Of a stretch of 51,848 bases of DNA, positions 37,200-45,760 are shown piece by piece. The DNA comes from Salinivibrio siamensis (lineage in GTDB: Bacteria > Pseudomonadota > Gammaproteobacteria > Enterobacterales > Vibrionaceae). Each line of letters starts with the position of its first letter. The stretch's first letter is position 1. The stretch spans positions 1 through 51,848 of the forward strand of contig NZ_MUFB01000006.1 in NCBI RefSeq assembly GCF_001996005.1, in the 5' to 3' direction. Made by a program: the position numbers and the translations under genes. Under the pieces are notes generated by a model that ran no database searches, was not told where the DNA came from, and was given only the letters and a program-made list of their open reading frames with translations.

Positions 37200-38063
37200 A
37201 TGATGAAAAAATTACTCTCTGTTGCAGCCTTGATGGTTGTCTTTGTTGTGACAGCGCCTTACGCAGAAGCGAAACGCTTCGGCGGCGGCAAGTCTTTTGG
37301 TAAAAGCTTTAAAACCGCGCCTGCGCCAAAAAATACCACCACTAATACCAACACCCTCAAACAGAATACCTCGAAAACAAGTAAAAAAGGGCTCGCCGGT
37401 GGTTTACTCGGCGGTTTGCTCGCCGGTGGTTTGTTGGCCGCATTCTTCGGCGGGGCGTTTGAGGGTATCCAATTTATGGATATCTTGATTCTGGGCCTGA
37501 TCGCCTACTTTGCCATGAAGTTTCTCCGCGGGCTCACCCAAGCCAAAGCAGGGGCTCAGGCGCAAGGGCCGGCCTACGCGGGGCAACACAAAGGTTATTA
37601 CCATGAAAAGCCTCATGCATTTCGACAAAACGCGGCAGGCACAGGCGCGACGTCAGGTGGGTTTGGGGGCATGCAAAACGATGTGCCATTTAACTTTCCG
37701 CCTCAGTTCGACATGCAAAGTTTCTTGAGCGGAGCCCGTGAGCATTATCGGATTTTGCAAGGAGCATGGAACCATAACGAGCTTGAGAAAATTCAAGAGT
37801 ATGTGACGCCTGAGCTTTATAACGATCTCGCGGCCGAGCGTGCACGATTGGGCAGTGAACAACACACTGAAGTCATGTATGTGGATGCCGAGATTGTTCG
37901 CGCCGATTATGACAGCCGCAGGGCACAATTGAGCTTAAAATTCACCGGTCGTTATTGTGACCGCGTGGAGGGGGTCGAAGAAGACATTACGGATATTTGG
38001 CACTTAGAACGTGACTTAAGCCAGCCCAATGCGCCTTGGTTGATTGTGGGGATTCAAAGCTAA
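37200..38063 (+). CDS. Tim44-like domain protein
   Basis: The 287-residue protein has an N-terminal signal or anchor (about 1-24, ending PYAEA), then a Gly/Lys/Thr-rich linker, a glycine-rich hydrophobic region (about 64-110) with one or two membrane segments, and a C-terminal Tim44-like domain (about 170-285; the segment LQGAWNHNELEKIQEYVTPE is typical). In mitochondria Tim44 is part of the import motor; bacterial members are membrane-associated and uncharacterised. ATG at 37200 and 37203 are both possible starts. It has its own terminator. Confidence 0.85.
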   Translation: MMKKLLSVAALMVVFVVTAPYAEAKRFGGGKSFGKSFKTAPAPKNTTTNTNTLKQNTSKTSKKGLAGGLLGGLLAGGLLAAFFGGAFEGIQFMDILILGLIAYFAMKFLRGLTQAKAGAQAQGPAYAGQHKGYYHEKPHAFRQNAAGTGATSGGFGGMQNDVPFNFPPQFDMQSFLSGAREHYRILQGAWNHNELEKIQEYVTPELYNDLAAERARLGSEQHTEVMYVDAEIVRADYDSRRAQLSLKFTGRYCDRVEGVEEDITDIWHLERDLSQPNAPWLIVGIQS

Positions 38064-38097
38064 CAAGCTCGCGGTGAAAACACGCTGATAGATAAAG

Positions 38098-38126
38098 CGC
38101 TGGCTAAGATAAGCCAGCGTTTTTTA
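38098..38126 (+). terminator. Terminator after the Tim44-like gene
   Basis: Stem CGCTGGCT/AGCCAGCG with a six-base loop and seven following bases that are nearly all T. The T-run overlaps the stop codon of the convergent ykgJ-type gene. Confidence 0.9.
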
Positions 38127-38393
38127 TGTCGCCGCTTCCAGATAAATAAGGTTATCGAGCGCTTGCTGGTACGTATCACCACATACCTCGGGATCTGCAT
38201 CGAATGCGGCACACACCTCGGGGCGGTCGTCGGATCCAAACAGCTGACAGAGGTTGCGTTCATCCAGCTGTACACAACGGGTATTAGCAGGTTTACCGTT
38301 TGGCATACCGGGGATCGGTGACGAAATGCTAGGCGCGATACAGCAAGCGCCGCAGCCAAGACGGCACGAAAATGGCGATGAAGTTGGCATCAT
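38124..38393 (-). CDS. YkgJ family cysteine cluster protein
   Basis: The 89-residue protein has the cysteine cluster CRLGCGACC near its start, followed by [13 protein letters not shown] and two more cysteines (EVCAAF, EVCGD). This is the CxxCxxCC-type cluster thought to bind zinc or an iron-sulfur centre; function unknown. Three ATG codons in a row (38396, 38393, 38390) follow GGAGG; the middle one gives a spacing of five bases and is chosen. It is divergent from ycgN, another cysteine-cluster gene. Confidence 0.8.
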   Translation of the reverse strand: MMPTSSPFSCRLGCGACCIAPSISSPIPGMPNGKPANTRCVQLDERNLCQLFGSDDRPEVCAAFDADPEVCGDTYQQALDNLIYLEAAT

Positions 38394-38469
38394 CATAGCC
38401 TCCGTCAACGTGCAAAGTCGGGCACTCTACCACTCACTTTTGGACTATCCAACCCACGCAAAGGCTTGC

Positions 38470-38498
38470 TTGCACTTTACGGCTATGATGGTTATAAC
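38470..38498 (+). promoter_or_regulatory. ycgN promoter
   Basis: TTGCAC (38470-38475), a 17-base spacer and TATAAC (38493-38498), 56 bases before the start codon. Confidence 0.65.
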
Positions 38499-38554
38499 AA
38501 GCGCGCAATGTCGTTGCCGTGAAAAGGCGGCAATAAAAAAAGAGATTAAACACC

Positions 38555-38995
38555 ATGAGCACGCCTTTTTGGCAACAAAAAACCCTGGCACAAATGAGTG
38601 ATGAGGAGTGGGAGTCACTCTGTGACGGCTGTGGCCGCTGCTGCCTACACAAATTGATTGATGAAGAGACAGACGAGCTTTACTACACCAATGTCGCCTG
38701 TAGTTTGCTCGATGATAAAACCTGCTCGTGCAAAGATTATCCGAACCGCTTTTCGTATGAAGAGTCATGTTTGAAGCTTACCCGCGATAAGATTGATGAG
38801 TTTTATTGGTTGCCGGAAACCTGTGCCTATCGCTTGCTGGCTGAACATAAACCCTTACCCGAGTGGCATCCGCTGATCACAGGATCAAAGGCGGCGATGC
38901 ATAAAGCGGGGATCTCGGTAAAAGACAGCGTGGTGTATGAAATCGATGTGATTGATTGGGAAGATCATATCCAGCTGACTCAGCAACTGCGATAA
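38555..38995 (+). CDS. ycgN: YcgN family cysteine cluster protein
   Basis: The 146-residue protein matches the UPF0260/YcgN family: [26 protein letters not shown] at the start, then [17 protein letters not shown] and ETCAYRLL. The eight or so conserved cysteines likely hold a metal centre; the role is unknown. The ATG at 38555 follows AAAGAGATT. A 14-base tandem duplication covers its stop codon. Confidence 0.9.
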   Translation: MSTPFWQQKTLAQMSDEEWESLCDGCGRCCLHKLIDEETDELYYTNVACSLLDDKTCSCKDYPNRFSYEESCLKLTRDKIDEFYWLPETCAYRLLAEHKPLPEWHPLITGSKAAMHKAGISVKDSVVYEIDVIDWEDHIQLTQQLR

Positions 38996-39018
38996 CCCCA
39001 GCACGATAACCCCAGCAC
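38990..39018 (+). repeat. 14-base tandem duplication over the ycgN stop codon
   Basis: CGATAACCCCAGCA occurs twice in direct succession (38990-39003 and 39004-39017, then C or CA). The first copy holds the ycgN stop. It looks like a recent slippage event. Confidence 0.9.
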
Positions 39019-39100
39019 ATTGTCACCCTATGGCGCAGACTCCCCCATTGTTTAATTTCTGTTGTTGGGCATAATGATGGCCAACTCGACAGGAGGTGAC

Positions 39101-39460
39101 ATGCAAAGGTACACGCGTCGTTCAAAAGCTGGCTGGGCCCTCGCCATTGCGCTTTGGGTACTGGCGGTGTGTGCTTTGCAAAACCAACTGAGTTGGCAAT
39201 CAGGGGTACAAGCGACTTGCCAAGCAGTCAATATTAGTGACGTAGAGGGAGCAAAAAGCGCACTGGATAAAAAATGTGCGCTTTCCGAGCAATTAATGCA
39301 CCCTTCTGCGTTGGCGTTAGACTGGCTACCGTCACCGCTTTGGTGGCTGATTGTGTTACTTGCGGTGATGGCAACGTTCCGCCTCTTGGTGGTGTTACCC
39401 ACCCATGACCCGCCTACCTATCGACGACGGCATCTTTGCTTTTGTGTGTTCCGAGAATAA
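39101..39460 (+). CDS. Small membrane protein at the head of the scs cluster (possibly ScsA-like)
   Basis: The 119-residue protein has two predicted membrane segments (about 11-27 and 79-98), a loop between them with two cysteines (C40 and C59), and a basic tail with a CFC motif. The ATG at 39101 has an almost perfect ribosome binding site AGGAGGTGA; an in-frame ATG at 39062 lacks one. It lies 49 bases before the DsbD-like gene. In Salmonella a membrane protein of similar size, ScsA, precedes scsB, so position and size suggest ScsA, but I do not recognise the sequence with confidence. Confidence 0.65.
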   Translation: MQRYTRRSKAGWALAIALWVLAVCALQNQLSWQSGVQATCQAVNISDVEGAKSALDKKCALSEQLMHPSALALDWLPSPLWWLIVLLAVMATFRLLVVLPTHDPPTYRRRHLCFCVFRE

Positions 39461-39509
39461 AGCGCCTGCTTCCTAAATAGCGTATTTATTCTTAACAAGG
39501 AACAGACTT

Positions 39510-41633
39510 ATGAATCGACTCAATGACTATTGGCACGCTTTTAAACACGGTCATGTTTGGCAAGGCGTTGCTTTACTGCCGCTTTTGTTTTTGTGCTTAC
39601 TGCTACTCAGCCCGGCGGTACGGGCCACTGCGCCTGATACAGGTTGGCTCAGTAACCCCGACCATCCACCCGTTAAGGCGCGCCTCGCCTTAACCGGACA
39701 AGGTCATCCACAGACTCAGCACCTCGATGGGTTGCTCTCTATCCGTTTACAAGGCGACTGGAAAACCTATTGGCGCTCGCCAGGTGAGGGCGGAGTCGCA
39801 CCGGAACTTATCATCAACGACAGCCAAAACCTGGGTGATATTACCTGGCACTGGCCGGCGCCTAGTCGCCATGAGCTACTTGGCCTGACCATGCTGGGCT
39901 ACAAAGGGCAGGTGACTTTCCCGCTGACCTTTGAGGTTGAAACCTGGCAACAGCCGGTTTCGCTCGATGCCACCTTGCGCTTGTCCTCGTGCACCAGTGT
40001 GTGTGTGATCACTGATTATCCTATCTCGCTCGACTTTACCCCGAGCACGCTTGAGGCGGATGGCGAGCGGATGTATCAGTTCAACCAAGCGATGAGTCAG
40101 GTGCCTAAGCCACTTCCCAGTGTGCAAATTGAATCCGCGGTGTGGGATGCCAACCAGCAACAGCTCGCGGTCACTGTGACTGGGAGCCAAGCTTGGCAGC
40201 AACCCGATATGCTGGTGGATGGTGATGCCGTTATCGATGATACCTTTGGCGTGCCCAGTATCCACCGTGATGGCGATACCTTGACCGCGACCTTTGATGT
40301 CACCAATTGGATTGAGCCCCCCAACCTTACCGATAAACCCATTCATGTGACTGTCATGGATAAGCAGCTGCTGGCTGAGCACAGCATTACCGTGCGGGCG
40401 GGGAGTGTGGTTTCGCAAACCGGATTCTCGATCTGGATGATTGGCGGTATCGCACTTTTGGGTGGATTGATCCTTAACGTGATGCCCTGTGTGCTCCCGG
40501 TGCTGGGCCTTAAGCTCAACAGTATCGTTGCCAACCCAGATGCGACACGTGGCACCATTCGTGGTCAGTTTTTGGCGTCAGCCGCTGGGATTCTGGTGTC
40601 CTTTTGGGCGATTGCTGGGCTGTTAATGATCTTAAAACTGACGGGACAAGCCGTGGGTTGGGGGATCCAGTTCCAAAGCCCGATATTTATTGGGGTGATG
40701 ACGCTGGTGATTTGGCTGTTCGCCCTGAGCTTATTTGATGTGCTGCGTATTGATTTACCGCCCAGTTGGCAGACGTGGCTAGCGACACGTGGTGGTCACA
40801 CCCGTAGCGGGCATTTTGTTCAAGGCGTGTTTGCCACATTACTGGCCACACCGTGTTCGGCCCCTTTCCTCGGCACGGCCGTGGCGTACGCGCTGGGTGG
40901 GTCGTTGACGGCGCTTTGGCTGATCTTTACCGCGCTCGCGGTTGGTATGGCGCTACCGTGGCTGCTGGTCGCCGCTTTTCCAGGGCTGACGCGCGCATTA
41001 CCCAAGCCTGGCCCGTGGATGAATCATGTCAAACGGGTCTTTGCGCTGTTGCTGGCCGGCACCACGGTGTGGCTATTCTGGCTGTGGATGCCGTACCTCG
41101 GTGTGTTAGGCGCAATCTTAATGGGGACGCTGTTGCTGGCTGCCAGTATCTGGCTGACGTATCGTGCCCTCGGCAAGATGGCTGCAATTAAAGGCGCGGC
41201 AGGACTGCTGCTGGTCATCGTGCTGGGGCTTATCGGCGCATCATTGACAGCACAGCGGTGGGCAACGCCGCTCAATCCTGACCCGGATTGGGTGAGTCTG
41301 GATGAAGCCGCGATCGATCAAGCGGTGGATCAGGGCAAAGTGGTATTTGTTGATGTGACGGCGGATTGGTGCATTACCTGTCATGCCAACAAAGTGGGAG
41401 TGATTCTACAATCCCCCGTGTATGACGCCATCACCGCGCCGAATGTGGTGACGATGCAAGGAGATTGGACCCGTCCGAGTGATAGCGTGACTCAGTATTT
41501 GCAAAAGCACCAGCGTTATGGTGTGCCGTTTAACATTGTCTACGGCCCCGGTGCACCAGAAGGGATCCCCTTACCCGTCATTTTGACTGACAAGGCGGTG
41601 ATGGCGGCCATTGAGCAGGCGAAAACGCCATGA
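39510..41633 (+). CDS. scsB: DsbD-family thiol:disulfide interchange protein (ScsB-like)
   Basis: The 707-residue protein has an N-terminal membrane segment (about 18-38), then a periplasmic domain with a cysteine pair in SSCTSVC. An eight-helix membrane domain follows with cysteines in NVMPCVLPV and ATPCSAPFLG, and the protein ends in a thioredoxin-like domain with WCITC. This is the order alpha-beta-gamma of ScsB, which carries electrons from cytoplasmic thioredoxin to periplasmic partners such as ScsC. AAGGA precedes the ATG at 39510. Its end overlaps the next gene by four bases. In Salmonella the scs genes protect against copper and oxidative stress. Confidence 0.88.
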   Translation: MNRLNDYWHAFKHGHVWQGVALLPLLFLCLLLLSPAVRATAPDTGWLSNPDHPPVKARLALTGQGHPQTQHLDGLLSIRLQGDWKTYWRSPGEGGVAPELIINDSQNLGDITWHWPAPSRHELLGLTMLGYKGQVTFPLTFEVETWQQPVSLDATLRLSSCTSVCVITDYPISLDFTPSTLEADGERMYQFNQAMSQVPKPLPSVQIESAVWDANQQQLAVTVTGSQAWQQPDMLVDGDAVIDDTFGVPSIHRDGDTLTATFDVTNWIEPPNLTDKPIHVTVMDKQLLAEHSITVRAGSVVSQTGFSIWMIGGIALLGGLILNVMPCVLPVLGLKLNSIVANPDATRGTIRGQFLASAAGILVSFWAIAGLLMILKLTGQAVGWGIQFQSPIFIGVMTLVIWLFALSLFDVLRIDLPPSWQTWLATRGGHTRSGHFVQGVFATLLATPCSAPFLGTAVAYALGGSLTALWLIFTALAVGMALPWLLVAAFPGLTRALPKPGPWMNHVKRVFALLLAGTTVWLFWLWMPYLGVLGAILMGTLLLAASIWLTYRALGKMAAIKGAAGLLLVIVLGLIGASLTAQRWATPLNPDPDWVSLDEAAIDQAVDQGKVVFVDVTADWCITCHANKVGVILQSPVYDAITAPNVVTMQGDWTRPSDSVTQYLQKHQRYGVPFNIVYGPGAPEGIPLPVILTDKAVMAAIEQAKTP

Positions 41634-42151
41634 CGGCCAAGCAAACAAAACGGTCTTGGCGTATGCGGGTCAAACGCGGTGCGCGTGACCTGTGCTGGCT
41701 CACCGTGTTTGTACTGATATCTAGCACCACAGTGGATTGGTGGCGAAGCCGCGATATCGATACCAGTGAGGTCCCCGTCGCGTCAATGCGTCTGCTGGAT
41801 GGCCGCCAACAGGATTTGGTGGCGATGTCGCAACACGAACCCGTGCTTGTCTATGTATGGGCAACCTGGTGCGGTGTATGCCGTTTTGTGACCCCCTCGG
41901 TAGATTGGTTAAGTGGTCATGCGCAGGTGGTCTCGATCGCGTTACGCTCAGGCTCAAACAAACACATTGCCGGATACCTTGCGCATCATGGTTATGATTT
42001 TCCTGTAGTGAACGATCAAAGCGGGGCGCTTTCTAACGCATTTGCGGTGAAAGTGACGCCTACCGTGATGGTGGTCGAGCAAGGAGAAATCACATCAATA
42101 ACAACAGGCTTCACAACACCGTTTGGCCTATGGTTAAGGCTGGTGTTATGA
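41630..42151 (+). CDS. scsD: Membrane-anchored thioredoxin-like protein (ScsD-like)
   Basis: The 173-residue protein has a basic start, one membrane segment (about 22-34) and a periplasmic TlpA-type thioredoxin domain with the redox motif WCGVC (C81, C84) and a cis-Pro loop (KVTPTVMVV). It begins four bases before the end of scsB (ATGA overlap). ScsD in Salmonella has this layout. Here the order is scsB-scsD-scsC rather than the Salmonella order scsB-scsC-scsD. Confidence 0.82.
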   Translation: MTAKQTKRSWRMRVKRGARDLCWLTVFVLISSTTVDWWRSRDIDTSEVPVASMRLLDGRQQDLVAMSQHEPVLVYVWATWCGVCRFVTPSVDWLSGHAQVVSIALRSGSNKHIAGYLAHHGYDFPVVNDQSGALSNAFAVKVTPTVMVVEQGEITSITTGFTTPFGLWLRLVL

Positions 42152-42177
42152 ATTTACATTTATCAAAAGGAAACCCA

Positions 42178-42909
42178 ATGTCCTTATCTCGCTATATCGC
42201 CCCAATGTGGGCTCTACTGCTTTTAGCGCTGCCGGTCAGTGCCCACGCGTTGTCGGATACGGAGCAAGCACAACTGGATGAGATTGTCAGCTTGTTAGAA
42301 GAGAACCCCAAACTGATCGCCAACCTCAACCAGAGTTTGCAAAAGTTTGTTGAACAGCAAAAAACGTTAAAGGAAAACCTTGCCGCACGTCGTGACTGGT
42401 TTGAATCGGACACCCACAGCTGGATTGGCGCTGAAAACCCTGAGGTCACCGTGGTGAACTTTATGGATTACAACTGCCCTTACTGTAAAAAACTGGAAGA
42501 AGAATTGCAGAAACTGGTGGCCGCGCATGACGATATCAAGGTGATTAATATTGCTGTACCACTCAAACAGCAGAGTATCGAATCGCTCGGCACTAATTCC
42601 GCGGTGTATGCGATGAACGTGTGGCTAGAACAGCCACAGACATTTGCGCAGGTCCATGAATTATTGATGAAAAAGCGCGGTATGCATGATGCGCGCTCGT
42701 TAGAGAGAATCGCGCAGAAAACCGGTACCGAAGCATTGCTTGCCGGCAAAGAAATGACCGGAAAAGCGGTCGCAGAGAACTATCGCGCGTTTGTTGAGCT
42801 AGGGCTAAGAGGTACGCCCGCGATGATCATTGGCGATCAGGTCGCGCCCGGCTATTTGCCTTATCCACAGCTCGAAGCCATGGTTGAATCGGCGAGAGCC
42901 GAAGGCTAA
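42178..42909 (+). CDS. scsC: DsbA-family periplasmic disulfide isomerase (ScsC-like)
   Basis: The 243-residue protein has a signal peptide (about 1-24, ending SAHA). A charged helical N-terminal part (about 27-75) resembles the oligomerisation stalk of ScsC proteins, and a DsbA-type domain follows with CPYC at 100-103 and the cis-Pro motif RGTPAMIIG. The ATG at 42178 has AAAAGGA in front and opens directly on the signal peptide; the in-frame ATG at 42148 overlaps scsD and is less likely. It probably exchanges disulfides with ScsB. A strong terminator ends the cluster. Confidence 0.87.
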   Translation: MSLSRYIAPMWALLLLALPVSAHALSDTEQAQLDEIVSLLEENPKLIANLNQSLQKFVEQQKTLKENLAARRDWFESDTHSWIGAENPEVTVVNFMDYNCPYCKKLEEELQKLVAAHDDIKVINIAVPLKQQSIESLGTNSAVYAMNVWLEQPQTFAQVHELLMKKRGMHDARSLERIAQKTGTEALLAGKEMTGKAVAENYRAFVELGLRGTPAMIIGDQVAPGYLPYPQLEAMVESARAEG

Positions 42910-42936
42910 GCCCTTATTGGCGTCGCTAACGCGTTG

Positions 42937-42967
42937 AAAGCCAGTCCTATTGCGACTGGCTTTTTTT
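42937..42967 (+). terminator. scs cluster terminator
   Basis: Stem AAAGCCAGTC/GACTGGCTTT followed by a long T-run. Confidence 0.94.
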
Positions 42968-43028
42968 GTTAGCTGCGCTTTGGTGTAAAAGCTGGCAAAA
43001 TAGCGCGCCTTAACGGTAAAGGTACGGC

Positions 43029-44030
43029 ATGAGTCACACGAATTATCAATCCCCACGCATTGTATTAGGCCCGATGGAAGGTGTCCTGGACCCCTTGATG
43101 CGCAAGCTGCTCACGGAGATTAATCACTACAGCCTCTGTGTCACTGAGTTTGTGCGCGTGGTTGACCAACGCTTGCCGGAAAAAGTCTTTCATCGTTTTT
43201 GCCCTGAGTTAGCGCATGGGGGTACCACTGCGGCGGGGACCCCGGTTCGTGTACAGCTATTGGGCCAAGATCCAACGGCGATGGCGAGCAATGCCGTCCG
43301 CGCGATCCAACTGGGCTCGCAAGGCATTGATATCAATTTTGGTTGTCCGTCGAAAACGGTGAATGGCAACCGTGGGGGCGCGGCGTTGCTCAAAACTCCG
43401 GAGCACATGTTTGATGTGGTTAAAGCGGTGCGCGATACGGTGGATCCTGTCTATACGGTGAGCGCCAAAATACGTCTTGGCTTTAATGATCTTGATGATT
43501 ACTTGTTCATTGCCGAGGCCGTGGCAAAGGCAGGCGCTGATGAGTTAGTGGTTCACGGACGTACCAAGCGCGATGGTTATAAAGCGGGTACCATTCGTTG
43601 GGATTTAATTGCTGACATTAATCAACACGTGCCCATCCCAGTCACGGCCAATGGCGATATTTGGCACCGTGAGGATGCACTGCGCTGCCAAGCAATGACA
43701 GGCTGCGATACCTTAATGGTGTGCCGTGGTGCGTTAAACATGCCCAATTTGGGCCAGCACATCCGTGATGGCGTTGCACCGATGCCTTGGCCTGCGGTGC
43801 TAGCATTGCTGGTTCGCTATACCGAGCAAGAACGCCAAGGTGATAAGGCGCAGTATTTCCCCAACCGCATCAAGCAATGGTTCAAGTATTTGCGACAATA
43901 TTATCCCCAGGCGGATGCCTGCTTTAAGGTGATTCGTGTTCTTAATCGCGCCGATGAGATAGTGCGTGCACTCGATAAAGCACGTGAACAAACAGAATTG
44001 ATGACACAGGAAAGTTTATGTCAACACTAA
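43029..44030 (+). CDS. dusC: tRNA-dihydrouridine(16) synthase DusC
   Basis: DusC reduces uridine 16 of tRNA with FMN and NADPH. The 333-residue protein has the Dus start [12 protein letters not shown] and the [12 protein letters not shown] motif with the catalytic Cys near residue 105. [11 protein letters not shown] and [10 protein letters not shown] follow, and a C-terminal helical recognition domain ([14 protein letters not shown]) completes it. The start MEGVLD and the C-terminal segment point to DusC rather than DusA or DusB. The end overlaps the next gene by 13 bases. Confidence 0.94.
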   Translation: MSHTNYQSPRIVLGPMEGVLDPLMRKLLTEINHYSLCVTEFVRVVDQRLPEKVFHRFCPELAHGGTTAAGTPVRVQLLGQDPTAMASNAVRAIQLGSQGIDINFGCPSKTVNGNRGGAALLKTPEHMFDVVKAVRDTVDPVYTVSAKIRLGFNDLDDYLFIAEAVAKAGADELVVHGRTKRDGYKAGTIRWDLIADINQHVPIPVTANGDIWHREDALRCQAMTGCDTLMVCRGALNMPNLGQHIRDGVAPMPWPAVLALLVRYTEQERQGDKAQYFPNRIKQWFKYLRQYYPQADACFKVIRVLNRADEIVRALDKAREQTELMTQESLCQH

Positions 44031-44656
44031 TGACGCTCTCTGAGCACTGGGACGGTATGCCTGCCAGTTTTATTGAAGGTGCCCTCCTGGCCGCGAATAT
44101 ATGTCCGGCTCCTTTAGATCCTGATACCTGGCTGTCGGTGCTAGTGACTGCAGGGGTTGAAGAAGATGGGGAGGTAGTTAGCCTCGATCAAGACGATAAG
44201 CAGGTGGTGCTGGCACACCTTGAGCAGCAATATCACGCCTTGATGCGTAATGATTATGTATTGCCGGATAGCTTAATGTTGTCGATGCGCGGTGAGCACG
44301 CCCAAGCTTTCGCCGAGGGTTTTTTAGCGGTGTGGCCCTATGTTGAGCCACACTGGCACGATGTGAGCATGAATGATGGCAGTCGCCGGATGTTATCCGC
44401 CTTAGTCACTAGCATGCTGCTGCTACACGATGAAGCAGGTACGTTAGCGCAGATGAAAGAGGTTGGCATTGATGTTGAGCCGGGCCAATATATGGATCAA
44501 CTGGATTTAATGATCCAAGACGTGGCGAAAGCGGCGGATGAAGCGCAACAAGGCACGCATGGTGCGCACCAGGTTAACCCATTTAAGTCGATAGGTCGCA
44601 ACGATCCTTGCCCATGTGGCAGTGGTGCCAAGTTCAAAAAGTGCTGTGGGCGTTAA
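44018..44656 (+). CDS. YecA/UPF0149 family protein with SEC-C metal-binding tail
   Basis: The 212-residue protein has a UPF0149-type helical domain (about 15-175) with the segment [16 protein letters not shown]. It ends in a SEC-C motif, [17 protein letters not shown], like that of SecA, which binds zinc or iron. Proteins of this type (YecA) interact with ribosomes or SecB in E. coli; this paralogue's role is unknown. It overlaps dusC at its start by 13 bases and lies four bases before the Nudix gene, so the three genes form an operon. Confidence 0.85.
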   Translation: MSTLMTLSEHWDGMPASFIEGALLAANICPAPLDPDTWLSVLVTAGVEEDGEVVSLDQDDKQVVLAHLEQQYHALMRNDYVLPDSLMLSMRGEHAQAFAEGFLAVWPYVEPHWHDVSMNDGSRRMLSALVTSMLLLHDEAGTLAQMKEVGIDVEPGQYMDQLDLMIQDVAKAADEAQQGTHGAHQVNPFKSIGRNDPCPCGSGAKFKKCCGR

Positions 44657-44660
44657 TGAC

Positions 44661-45167
44661 ATGAAATCGTTAAAACAATCCTCGCCAATACGTGTTGTGG
44701 CCGGCGTTGCCATGCGCGACAAGCAAGTGCTGGTGGCCCAACGGCAGCCAGATGCGCAGTTTATTAGTTGGTGGGAATTTCCCGGCGGCAAAGTCGAGCA
44801 AGACGAGACTGACCAGCAGGCTCTCAAACGCGAGTGGCGTGAAGAATTTGGGGTAGAGATCCATGTCGGGGCACCGATTGTGGAAACCGAATTCGATTAC
44901 GGCGACAAGGTGATCTTATTGTGCAGTTTTTGGTGTGACATCCTTGATGGACCGCCTGTGCTACACCAACATCAGGCCATCTATTGGTGTGAGCCTCATC
45001 GCCTTGATGCTGGGGTTTTTAGTGGCGCAGATCGCCCCTTAATCAAGTTGCTTTGTGAGCGGTTCAACCGCGTCGCAAGGAGCGAAAGCGCCGATGAAGC
45101 CGACGCTATCTTGCACGATCCGTCACCCGCCATTATGAAAAAATGCGGCGTGGAGGACGGCCAATAA
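44661..45167 (+). CDS. Nudix hydrolase, MutT/NudG type
   Basis: The 168-residue protein has a Nudix box starting at G42 (GGKVEQDE, seven residues, REWREEFGV), which fits GX5EX7REUXEEXGU. Upstream VVAGVAMRDKQVLVAQR and downstream HQAIYWCEPHRL resemble NudG/MutT, which clean damaged or non-canonical nucleoside triphosphates. The tail (about 135-168) is longer than in E. coli NudG. The ATG at 44661 lies just after the previous stop codon; an in-frame start at 44616 would overlap that gene. Its last 35 bases overlap the convergent dsbB gene. Confidence 0.83.
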   Translation: MKSLKQSSPIRVVAGVAMRDKQVLVAQRQPDAQFISWWEFPGGKVEQDETDQQALKREWREEFGVEIHVGAPIVETEFDYGDKVILLCSFWCDILDGPPVLHQHQAIYWCEPHRLDAGVFSGADRPLIKLLCERFNRVARSESADEADAILHDPSPAIMKKCGVEDGQ

Positions 45168-45672
45168 ACTGGGCAATTACCACTAACGCCCAGACAACTA
45201 ACATCGCGGAAAAGATCCCCACTAGCCATTGGGGCATCGACCAGCCTAGCCACTGCCACACCACTTTGCTGCAATCACCGTATGCTTCAAAGACGGATGG
45301 CAGCCATTGGTTGAGTGGCGCCCAAGTAGGGAAGTTCACCGCCACATCGCAGGTGGCACCGAACAGTTGGTTCGGATCAGGAAATTGATAACTGACGTGC
45401 TCTAATGAGAGCTTGAGCGCCCACCCAGCTGTGACGCCATAGCCAAGCAAGCCGAGAGTACGCCAAAAAGGATCGTTGGGCGCGATTAAACCCAGCAAGG
45501 CAGCCACGCCAATTCCAAATAGGGCAACGCGTTCATAAATACACATCACACAAGGTGCCAGCCCTTGATAATGTTGAAAGTAAAGCGCGGTGGCTTCCAG
45601 CCCCACAACGCATAGAAGCAACAACAGCCAGGACGCTCGGCTGCGAGAAAACTGGTTTAAGGCGCGCCACAT
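45133..45672 (-). CDS. dsbB: Disulfide bond formation protein DsbB
   Basis: DsbB reoxidises periplasmic DsbA and passes electrons to quinones. The 179-residue protein has four membrane helices, the first periplasmic cysteine pair C41/C44 (CVMC) and the second pair C108/C134. Arg48 in CIYERVALFG corresponds to the quinone-binding arginine. Menaquinone or ubiquinone can serve as acceptor, and the men operon is in this window. The order dsbB-nhaB-fadR is the same as in E. coli. It overlaps the Nudix gene on the other strand by 35 bases. Confidence 0.96.
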   Translation of the reverse strand: MWRALNQFSRSRASWLLLLLCVVGLEATALYFQHYQGLAPCVMCIYERVALFGIGVAALLGLIAPNDPFWRTLGLLGYGVTAGWALKLSLEHVSYQFPDPNQLFGATCDVAVNFPTWAPLNQWLPSVFEAYGDCSKVVWQWLGWSMPQWLVGIFSAMLVVWALVVIAQFIGRPPRRIFS

Positions 45673-45685
45673 AACTCACTCCTGA

Positions 45686-45715
45686 TAAAAAACAAGGCCC
45701 TATATTGAGAGCCTT
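45686..45715 (-). terminator. nhaB terminator
   Basis: On the reverse strand CAAGGCTCT/AGGGCCTTG (one wobble) with a six-base loop is followed by TTTTTTA. It separates nhaB from dsbB. Confidence 0.88.
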
Positions 45716-45760
45716 GCTATTCAATCGTTTGTTGAGACGAAGGTCAATGATAGAAGTGCG

